In this document: in pieces, positions 57,263 to 64,000 of the stretch
Position numbering within the stretch: the stretch's first letter is position 1
Layout: every line of letters starts with the position of its first letter
Assembly (NCBI GenBank): GCA_963921825.1
Contig: CAWUGU010000020.1
Span: 1 to 64,000, forward strand
Direction: 5' to 3'
DNA: 64,000 nt
Source of the DNA: Erodium maritimum
Lineage: Eukaryota > Streptophyta > Magnoliopsida > Geraniales > Geraniaceae
Position numbers and translations under genes: made by a program
Notes under the pieces: model-generated
What the model saw: the letters and a program-made list of their open reading frames with translations, nothing else
What the model was told of the DNA's origin: nothing
The model's database searches: none

Positions 57263-59833
57263 ATGTCAAAGATTTTAACATCCCTATTTGGAAACAGAAA
57301 CTCCAGGATATTAAGTAAGTATAGTAAAACAGTCCAAAAAATCAACTTATATGATTCTGAATTTAAAAAAATGGCTGACTCAGACTTTCAGTCCAAAACA
57401 ATTGAGCTAAAAAATAAAATAGCACAGGGTGCGACAACAGATGAAATTTTACCTGAAGCATTTGCCGCTGTTAAAGAAGCCGCAAACCGTATCTGGGGTA
57501 TTACACCATTTGATGTTCAGCTCTTAGGCGGAATCATTCTTCATAGTGGTAAAATCGCAGAAATGAGAACGGGTGAAGGTAAAACATTAACAGCTACATT
57601 CCCAGCCTACCTCAATGCACTGACAGGTCGAGGTGTTCATGTGATCACAGTAAATGATTATTTAGCCAAGCGAGATTCTGAAAAAATGGGCAGACTTTTC
57701 TCATTCTTAGGTCTAACTACGGGTTGTAATATTTCCGGGCTTAACCACCTACAGAAAAAAGAAGCCTATAATGCTGACATAACTTACGGAACTAATAACG
57801 AGTTCGGATTTGATTATCTTCGCGATAATATGGTTTTTGAATTTCAGGACAAAGCGCAAAGAGAGCTAAACTATGCCATAATTGATGAAGTAGACTCCAT
57901 TCTTATTGATGAAGCTCGCACACCACTTATCATCTCAGGGGCTGCAGAGCAGGCATCTGACATTTATTCAAGAATAGATTTTATCCCCCGCGCTTTGAAA
58001 CCTGGCGTAAGAACAGATATGAATAAAGATTTCATTGAAAGTGAAGATTATATAATTGACCTTAAATCAAGGCAGGTTCACTTAACAGAACAAGGCCATG
58101 AGCGTGCTGAACAAATGATGGTTGAACTTGGCATTTTGGCTGAGCAGGATTCTTTATATAGTACTGAAAACATGTCTTTACTTTTACATCTTCAGGCAGC
58201 ATTAAAGGCCCATGCTTTATTCCAGCTTAACCAGCACTACATCATTCATGATGGTGAGGTTAAGATTGTTGATGAGCATACAGGAAGAATCATGGAAGGC
58301 CGACGCTGGAGTGAAGGTCTTCATCAGGCTATAGAAGCTAAAGAAGGCGTTAATATCTTACCAGAAAACGTAACACAAGCTGCTATTACACTTCAAAACT
58401 ACTTCCGTATGTATAAGAAGCTTTCCGGCATGACAGGAACAGCGGATACTGAGGCTTACGAGTTTAATGATATCTATGGTCTTGAAACTATTGTTGTGCC
58501 AACTAATAAGCCTGTTAAACGTAGAGACTATTTAGATCAGGTGTTCGTTTCATCAGAAGGTAAGTTTAAAGCTATCATCGAGGATGTAAAAGAAAACAAT
58601 AAAAAAGGCCGCCCCGTTTTAATCGGAACAGGATCTATTGAGAATAATGAGCTACTTTCAAATATTTTAACAAGTTCTGGCCTTAAGCATGAGATTTTAA
58701 ATGCTAAGCAACATGAACGTGAATCAGAAATCATTGCACAGGCTGGAAAACCGGGAGCAATAACCATAGCAACCAATATGGCAGGACGAGGCACAGACAT
58801 TATTCTTGGCGGAAATATCGAACCCGAGATTGAAAAAATCAATGCTGATGAAACCCTTTCAGATGAAACCAAAAAGATGTTTATTTCCGAACTGAAAGAA
58901 AAATGGAAGAAAGATAACACTTTCGTATTATCACAAGGTGGACTTCATATTGTTGGAACAGAAAGGCATGAATCAAGACGCATTGATAATCAGTTGCGTG
59001 GACGTGCTGGACGACAAGGCGATCCGGGTTCTTCTCGTTTCTATATTTCTTTTGACGACCCTTTATTGAAAATTTTTGCTGGTAGTAAAGCCATTGAAGC
59101 ATTAAAGCGTTTACGTTTGAACGATGATGAAGCTATTCAACATCCTTTAGTTTCCAGAAACTTAGAGTCAGCACAACGTAGAGTTGAAAGCCACAACTAT
59201 GATATTCGTAAACAACTGTTAGAGTATGATGGCGTAACAAATGAGCAAAGAAGGGCTATTTACTCGCAAAGAAATGAAATACTTCATGCCGATCATAACT
59301 TTGTTAAAGAGATGGCTATTCAGATGATAGAAGAGTCTTTACAGCGACAGCTTGACTATCACATCCCGCGTGAGTCATCTTATGAGCAATGGGATTTGGA
59401 TGGACTTGGCAATGTGTTGATTCAGGAGTATGATTGCCTTGTTGATCTTAAAGCGCTTTCAGAACAGCTAAACTTTTCACTTGTTGACCTTCATAAAAAA
59501 GTGATAGAGATTGTTCTTTTTGTTTATAAAAACAAAGAGACATGGTTAAACCCTGACATACTGAGAGATTTAGAACGTAAAATCATTCTTGAATGTTTAG
59601 ATCGTGAGTGGCGCGAGCAGCTTTCTGCTTTAGACTATCTTAGAACAGGTATACATTTGAGAGGCTATGCTCAAAAAGATCCTAAACAAGAATATAAAAG
59701 AGAAGCACTTAAATTATTCAAAAACATGCTGAGCAACGTTAAGCAAGAAGTCAGCAGATATTTACTTTCTATACAGCCTTTAGTTCAGGATGAAGAAAAT
59801 AAATCACTTGAAAGTGATACGATAAACAGCTAA
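57263..59833 (+). CDS. secA: Preprotein translocase ATPase SecA, short C-terminus
   Basis: 856 residues against about 901 in E. coli. Walker A MRTGEGKT (residues 101-108), DEVDSILIDEARTPLIISG at 207-226, NMAGRGTDI, TERHESRRIDNQLRGRAGRQGDPGSSRF, RGYAQKDPKQEYKREA. Matches the gammaproteobacterial class over nearly its whole length. The C-terminal zinc (CxCxSGK) domain that binds SecB is absent; the protein ends in a plain acidic tail. Drives protein export through SecYEG, so SecB-independent use or competition with the host enzyme is possible if this is a mobile element. Confidence 0.95.
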   Translation: MSKILTSLFGNRNSRILSKYSKTVQKINLYDSEFKKMADSDFQSKTIELKNKIAQGATTDEILPEAFAAVKEAANRIWGITPFDVQLLGGIILHSGKIAEMRTGEGKTLTATFPAYLNALTGRGVHVITVNDYLAKRDSEKMGRLFSFLGLTTGCNISGLNHLQKKEAYNADITYGTNNEFGFDYLRDNMVFEFQDKAQRELNYAIIDEVDSILIDEARTPLIISGAAEQASDIYSRIDFIPRALKPGVRTDMNKDFIESEDYIIDLKSRQVHLTEQGHERAEQMMVELGILAEQDSLYSTENMSLLLHLQAALKAHALFQLNQHYIIHDGEVKIVDEHTGRIMEGRRWSEGLHQAIEAKEGVNILPENVTQAAITLQNYFRMYKKLSGMTGTADTEAYEFNDIYGLETIVVPTNKPVKRRDYLDQVFVSSEGKFKAIIEDVKENNKKGRPVLIGTGSIENNELLSNILTSSGLKHEILNAKQHERESEIIAQAGKPGAITIATNMAGRGTDIILGGNIEPEIEKINADETLSDETKKMFISELKEKWKKDNTFVLSQGGLHIVGTERHESRRIDNQLRGRAGRQGDPGSSRFYISFDDPLLKIFAGSKAIEALKRLRLNDDEAIQHPLVSRNLESAQRRVESHNYDIRKQLLEYDGVTNEQRRAIYSQRNEILHADHNFVKEMAIQMIEESLQRQLDYHIPRESSYEQWDLDGLGNVLIQEYDCLVDLKALSEQLNFSLVDLHKKVIEIVLFVYKNKETWLNPDILRDLERKIILECLDREWREQLSALDYLRTGIHLRGYAQKDPKQEYKREALKLFKNMLSNVKQEVSRYLLSIQPLVQDEENKSLESDTINS

Positions 59834-59860
59834 GATAGATTAAAACTGATAAGGAATAAT

Positions 59861-59916
59861 ATGCAGATTAAACTACAAAGATTTATCCTTGACGCTATGT
59901 GAATTTCTTAATTCAC
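59861..59916 (+). promoter_or_regulatory. Possible leader ORF and hairpin before the next gene
   Basis: A 13-codon ORF (59861-59902, AAGGA 6 bases upstream) stops inside a perfect 7-pair hairpin (GTGAATT/AATTCAC, 59899-59905 and 59910-59916). The hairpin ends directly before the AGGAG of the gene at 59927. Translation of the short ORF would open the hairpin. Confidence 0.35.
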
Positions 59917-59926
59917 AGGAGTATTT

Positions 59927-60466
59927 ATGGACAATATTTTTTTACACCACATCAATGGTGGCATCAGCAGTTTTAAAGACCTTGAGGCTGCCTATAAAGC
60001 ACTAGGTCGTGCTTTTATTCGTGATTATGTAGGAAAACAGTATCACTTCTCTTATACTGAAACATATTTTGATAACGGATTGAAGTTCCGTCACGTTGAA
60101 TCACATGCACATTACATCATGAGAGATGATGCCGGGAACGTGATAACTTTTAAGGATTTTTCTTTTATCCTTGAAAAAGAATCAACAGTATGGCAGGCAG
60201 CCAGAAAAAATCGTGTAATCAAAAGAAATACCGGACCTATTGAGAGAACGGGAGGCTGGGGTCGCCGTAAGTCTTACAGGCACCCTGCCACACTTCAGGA
60301 AAGAAAAAACAGTCAAAAAGATGATGAGCTTAAAGAGTATAATGTTAAAATAAGAGCAATAAGAAATGCAGTTAATCTTCCAAGCTATTATGATGACATT
60401 CCTCGCTCTGACAGAGATGCTCGCAACTGGAAACATTATAGAGCTAAACAATATAAAGGAAATTAA
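59927..60466 (+). CDS. Unknown basic protein with NWKxYR tail
   Basis: 179 residues, AGGAG before the ATG. A basic region NTGPIERTGGWGRRKSYRH lies near residue 105, then ERKNSQKDDELKEYN and a C-terminus ARNWKHYRAKQYKGN. The ending resembles small uncharacterised phage proteins (from memory, not checked). The neighbour at 60530 ends alike. Confidence 0.55.
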   Translation: MDNIFLHHINGGISSFKDLEAAYKALGRAFIRDYVGKQYHFSYTETYFDNGLKFRHVESHAHYIMRDDAGNVITFKDFSFILEKESTVWQAARKNRVIKRNTGPIERTGGWGRRKSYRHPATLQERKNSQKDDELKEYNVKIRAIRNAVNLPSYYDDIPRSDRDARNWKHYRAKQYKGN

Positions 60467-60529
60467 TGTTTATTTCACATGACAATAAAATATATGATGG
60501 TCAATCTAGTTAATTAACTGGAGGTCATT

Positions 60530-61090
60530 ATGAAAGAAAAACATTTTCGCCTTCTAAAGTGCAAAAATGGCTTAGAGACAGAAGTAGCAAAAGTATATAA
60601 TTTGTATTCTCTTTTCTCAGGAGGTTATCTTAATTATCTCGATCTGGATAATGTTTTTGATACAGAGACACCATTTATAAATGATGCACATTATTATGCT
60701 ATACAGCGCAACAAGTATAGTTATGAATCTTGCGATACCTTTATTATCGCTAACGAAGTTGGAGTCTCGGTTCCTGTGGAAACATTGCGAGCTGCTTGCG
60801 CTGAGTTAATGGAACAGTTTTCTGATGTTGATGAGACGGCTTGTTTAATGTGCGAGATGTCGTGCGTGGAATGCCTATACAAGGCACGGGTAAAACGGTT
60901 TTCAAGAAAACAAAGGCAATACAGTGCTTAAATGAGATAAAACAGACAAGCGCCAGATATCTTGATGAGTTAGAACCAGATGTAAGGCTAGCAGGAAGCA
61001 TCATAACATAGGTTTTTGGGAAGACGCTTATTACTTTAGAAAGCATCAATCCAACAACTGGAAAAACTATCGCCACAACAGTATAAATAA
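60530..61090 (+). pseudogene. Unknown protein, paralogue-like tail to 59927, several frameshifts
   Basis: ATG 60530 follows GGAGG. The first frame runs to 60931. From about 60850 the next frame reads VRDVVRGMPIQGTGKTV and CLNEIKQTSARYLDELEPD to a stop near 61010. A third reads HNIGFWEDAYYFRKHQSNNWKNYR and would end at 61088-61090. Three single-base breaks are needed. The NNWKNYR end matches NWKHYRAKQY of the preceding gene. The three segments follow one another with no gap. Confidence 0.45.
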
Positions 61091-61115
61091 GCCTCTCCAG
61101 CGGCTTTATTTTTTT
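61089..61115 (+). terminator. Terminator
   Basis: AAGCC, loop TCTCCAGC, GGCTT followed by ATTTTTTT. Confidence 0.65.
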
Positions 61116-61161
61116 AGCCTATTCTTTATAATAAATATTATCTTTTTTAAATGAGGCCAAT

Positions 61162-61746
61162 ATGAGAAAAATAGAAGAACTGCCTATTAATGTTTATAAT
61201 CGAGAGGACATTTCTGAAGAAAAAGCATTTGAACGTCATGCATTTCATGTCGTTGTTATCTATGAGCATAAGTTTTTAAGCTTTCTTAAGCGATTTAATA
61301 AAAACAACAATCTGATGAAAGCAGGTATGTCACATTTTAAAAAACACGATTATGAAAATCAACATATTTTGAAATATGAAGGTTTAAATGGTAATATTAC
61401 TATTAGATTTCCATATAAAAGCGGAAAGAATCCTTTAATTAACATTGAAGATAAACGAAATAGCAAAGCTGCTCTTGTGGTCCTACATCGTGTTCTGAAT
61501 CAACAGGGTAGAGTTAAATGGATTGAAGACTTAGACGATGATCTTCTTATGGATAATCGTGAATTTTCCAAGAAGCTTGGAGCTTATTACGAAAAGCAGC
61601 ACTTCGAAGATAAAATGAGAGAAATGCTTGAACTTGAGGGCATGCAAACTCTGACTGAAGCGCAGCGAGATCAGGCGCGTTATGAGCTTGGAGAAAAAGA
61701 GTTTGAGCGAAGAATGCGTGAGGGTATTCCAATTGTGTTTAAATAG
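61162..61746 (+). CDS. Unknown protein, 194 residues
   Basis: Soluble, charged; a middle region with GNITIRFPYKSGKNPLINIED and a helical C-terminus (EMLELEGMQTLTEAQRDQARYELGEKEFERRM). AGGCC precedes the ATG. No family recognised. Followed 6 bases later by an ankyrin-like gene, probably an operon. Confidence 0.55.
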   Translation: MRKIEELPINVYNREDISEEKAFERHAFHVVVIYEHKFLSFLKRFNKNNNLMKAGMSHFKKHDYENQHILKYEGLNGNITIRFPYKSGKNPLINIEDKRNSKAALVVLHRVLNQQGRVKWIEDLDDDLLMDNREFSKKLGAYYEKQHFEDKMREMLELEGMQTLTEAQRDQARYELGEKEFERRMREGIPIVFK

Positions 61747-61752
61747 GTGAGC

Positions 61753-62616
61753 ATGAACATCAGAAAAATATTAGCAGATGACGATATAAAACAACTTCAG
61801 GGGATCTTTAACGAGACTCCTGAACTTATATATAACTATAAAATCTCAAACCAAGACACGTTATGCTGGGTATTTGCACACAAAACATGCAAGTTGTGTA
61901 TAGACTATTTAAAAAAACATTATCGCATTGAAAATATTCGTTCCACATATTATACCTACAGTGGATGGCATACACTTCGCCTGAATCCAACGCTCACCTT
62001 TGCCAAACAGCTTTCTAAACTACGTAGTTTTAATGATGTTATTAACGACTATAATGATAAAGGCAACACGCCTTTAGCTACTATGATCTGCTATGATTTA
62101 TACTTAAAACCTTTTGAACTGGATAAGAAGAAAAGCATCGCACTTATAGCTTTTATGTTGGAGCAAGGCGCTGATGTAAATAAACCACAAGAAAAATCCG
62201 GCAAAAATTCACTTCAACTTATTGCTGATAAGATAAAATATAAACCACTTTTATTATCCTACTTAAATACAATAATATCGAGCACTCAGCATACTATTAA
62301 ATTTAACCATCAGGATAACGAGGGCAATACTATTTTTCATACGATGAGTAAAATGATCAATAACGTTTCTAATGAATTAGGTGTTAATAAAAAGATGCTT
62401 TCTTTTATGAACTCGCTCGTAGAATGTAATAAAGCTGACATCAGTATAAAAAATAAAGAAGGTGTTTCTGTAAAAGATATTTTGAGCGGGCATCGAGAAA
62501 AGTTTTCTATAGAAATAAATGAGATAATAAGCAATAATCTCCAATACAAGCTGGAAGAAAAAGCAGTAAAAACCAATAAGATTATTTCTACTGCTTCAAA
62601 AAAAATAAGACTGTAA
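61753..62616 (+). CDS. Ankyrin-like protein
   Basis: 287 residues from ATG 61753 (a GTG at 61747 is the alternative). Ankyrin-type units: INDYNDKGNTPLATMICYDLY, LIAFMLEQGADVNKPQEKSGKNSLQLIAD, INFNHQDNEGNTIFHTM-type and VECNKADISIKNKEGVSVKDIL. Tail is basic (KKIRL). Confidence 0.65.
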   Translation: MNIRKILADDDIKQLQGIFNETPELIYNYKISNQDTLCWVFAHKTCKLCIDYLKKHYRIENIRSTYYTYSGWHTLRLNPTLTFAKQLSKLRSFNDVINDYNDKGNTPLATMICYDLYLKPFELDKKKSIALIAFMLEQGADVNKPQEKSGKNSLQLIADKIKYKPLLLSYLNTIISSTQHTIKFNHQDNEGNTIFHTMSKMINNVSNELGVNKKMLSFMNSLVECNKADISIKNKEGVSVKDILSGHREKFSIEINEIISNNLQYKLEEKAVKTNKIISTASKKIRL

Positions 62617-62617
62617 G

Positions 62618-63418
62618 TTATTTCTTGCCTTTATCTTCAATAAGAGGCATTGCCATAAAATCAATTCCTTGAAACTTGATAGGTTGTTTTAAAGCGGCAT
62701 CCATAAATTGCATAAAATGCTGAAAATAAGGATCTTGCCACGGAGAAATCGCCTGCATTTTAGCAATAACAGGATCAGCGTCTTGACCCAGCCATTCAAG
62801 CTTAAATTGCGCTTCAAACTTCTTCATGAAGTTATGCCTTTTAGCCGCTATTCTCTTAGCTGCTAACGTATTCATTTTATCTTTTAATAGATACAATTCC
62901 TCATGAAGTGTTCCAATAGATGACGTTGCTGAGTTCAAATATGCCTCAAGGCTGATGTGTTTTTTTATCTTTTCATCCTCAGTATACAATGGTTTCTCTT
63001 TAACCACACCTTCGCTAAAAAGTTCAGCTATCCCTACCGCACCTAATGTTTCAAGCCTGTGCGCATCCTGAACGATTTTGCCTTCTATAGAAGACATATT
63101 TGTCATAACGCCCGAACCTTGGAAGTGAACATTTTTAAGGATCTCTACTATCAATGATATTTTATCATGTGGCACCTGATAAACTTTTAAGAAGGCCACA
63201 GCTTGCTTTAAACCAACATCATTTTTGTTATACGTAGGCTTAGACAAAACATGAAGAAGAGAAGCCAACTGCACAACCTCCATATCTGCCGTTTTCTCAT
63301 ATTGTGCAAGCTTTATTGCCATACGTGTAACCCTGATAACATGTTGCCAGTCACATAAAGGCTCTTTTTCACATAAATCTAAAACTTCTTCGCTTATTTT
63401 CTTTACCAACTCGCTCAT
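62618..63418 (-). CDS. HD-domain phosphohydrolase-like protein with altered metal residues
   Basis: 266 residues. CDWQHVIRVTRMAIKLAQYE gives the first His; LASLLHVLSKP stands where the HD motif (LLHD) is expected, so the Asp is Val. VQDAHRLETLGAVGIAELFSEG matches the last motif (usually DADRL) with His for Asp. The fold resembles YedJ-type HD enzymes, but two metal-binding changes suggest weak or lost activity. Function unknown. Confidence 0.65.
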   Translation of the reverse strand: MSELVKKISEEVLDLCEKEPLCDWQHVIRVTRMAIKLAQYEKTADMEVVQLASLLHVLSKPTYNKNDVGLKQAVAFLKVYQVPHDKISLIVEILKNVHFQGSGVMTNMSSIEGKIVQDAHRLETLGAVGIAELFSEGVVKEKPLYTEDEKIKKHISLEAYLNSATSSIGTLHEELYLLKDKMNTLAAKRIAAKRHNFMKKFEAQFKLEWLGQDADPVIAKMQAISPWQDPYFQHFMQFMDAALKQPIKFQGIDFMAMPLIEDKGKK

Positions 63419-63603
63419 AAACTTACCTTTTTAAAATGTCATCTCTTATGTTTATCGCAATATATTACGTTTTTCAATGTTTTCCGTCCATTTTTTGTAA
63501 ATAAAACTAACCATTTTACTAAGGAATACAAAAAAGACTCATTTATATTGATAAGTTTTAATATTTGTCTTAGAATTAAATAATCAATAACGCGGGAGGA
63601 TGT

Positions 63604-63894
63604 ATGGAAGAGTATTTATTTGAAGTTGTTTTTTTTAGTGGGTCCATATTGTCATTTTTCCTTATATTAAAAGAACAACGTTTTTTTAATATTTCCTTAT
63701 TTCTTTCCAGTGTTATTTTCACCATTATTTCGTTTTTGTTTCCATTCAGCTATGATCCTATACATGTTGTTCTTTATGGGCTGCTTGGATTACCAGCCTT
63801 AATAACTATAGCAAGTTTTTGTTTTATTCTCTGCTATTATTTAAATAAGGGAATAAAATACACATTACAACTAGGAAATCATTATGAAATTTAA
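63604..63894 (+). CDS. Small membrane protein, 96 residues
   Basis: Three hydrophobic segments, FEVVFFSGSILSFFLIL, ISLFLSSVIFTIISFLFPF and LPALITIASFCFILCYYL. GGAGG precedes the ATG. Its end overlaps the next ATG by 11 bases. Unknown function. Confidence 0.6.
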   Translation: MEEYLFEVVFFSGSILSFFLILKEQRFFNISLFLSSVIFTIISFLFPFSYDPIHVVLYGLLGLPALITIASFCFILCYYLNKGIKYTLQLGNHYEI

Positions 63895-64000
63895 CAACCA
63901 CTCTTCCAATGACCAACAGCTTATTCAACAGTGTCTGAATAAAATCTCCAATATCAATGCAAATGATAAAATAGCATTACTCTTAGGTCAAACAAGCCAA
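63884..64000 (+). CDS. Unknown protein, 3' end off window
   Basis: ATG 63884 inside the preceding gene's last codons; 39 residues visible (KFNNHSSNDQQLIQQCLNKI), open to the right edge. Overlap suggests translational coupling. Confidence 0.45.
   Translation, partial: MKFNNHSSNDQQLIQQCLNKISNINANDKIALLLGQTSQ

Overview
This is an AT-rich window with gammaproteobacterial-type genes and no rRNA, ribosomal protein, capsid, terminase or conjugation genes. Lipid A palmitoyltransferase PagP, an entericidin-like lipoprotein, an Hfq-like protein, the YqiJ/YqiK pair, the nrdHIEF order and tRNAs with encoded CCA all point to a gammaproteobacterial gene pool. The housekeeping-type genes (secA, ftsH, cca, pcrA/uvrD, recX, hfq) are scattered singly among unrecognised genes, outside their usual operons, and Hfq, SecA and PagP look diverged. 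I read the replicon as either a large extrachromosomal element (jumbo phage or megaplasmid) of a gammaproteobacterium or a strongly rearranged host-associated chromosome. The sequence here does not decide between them.

Layout. 0-8 kb: an ArdC/zincin-like protein, two broken sirtuin genes (the second lacks catalytic residues), an acidic protein, a nucleotidyltransferase-like protein and PagP. 8.5-20.5 kb: surface modification genes (gtrA, gtrB, two GtrC-type glucosyltransferases, an OafA-type acyltransferase) mixed with ankyrin-like proteins, a MYG1-family protein and a 2H phosphoesterase. 20.6-24.8 kb: entericidin-like lipoprotein, Thg1-like tRNA polymerase, then a minus-strand array of ten class II tRNA genes. 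Nine of the ten have anticodon GTA (Tyr). An 11th degenerate copy, a possible 36-codon leader peptide ending in two Tyr codons, and a small-RNA-like unit lie upstream. 26-36 kb: a co-oriented block of a TelA partner, TelA, a 1627-residue AAA ATPase, a flotillin and a YqiJ-like protein. 36.8-41.2 kb: cca and ftsH. 41.3-45.6 kb: MoxR, DUF58 and transglutaminase genes. 46.5-50.3 kb: nrdHIEF. 50.5-64 kb: HNH protein, DsbA-like protein, Hfq-like protein, PcrA/UvrD helicase, RecX, DHH phosphoesterase, SecA, ankyrin-like and HD-domain proteins.

The strongest candidate for something undescribed is the tRNA-Tyr array with its control region. The nine GTA tRNAs have divergent bodies but keep the bacterial TyrRS identity features (G1-C72, A73, GTA, long variable arm). 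The same replicon carries a Thg1-like enzyme, a CCA-adding enzyme and a 2H phosphoesterase, so a tRNA replenishment and repair function is plausible. A second pattern is an arginine-rich motif, roughly (A/S/P)RRxx(M/F), at the C-terminus of several unrelated proteins.

Many genes carry single-base frameshifts, often at homopolymers and between two halves that still read as one conserved protein. This could be long-read assembly error or real decay; raw reads would settle it. Most genes end at short GC-rich hairpins followed by T runs, often shared by convergent neighbours.
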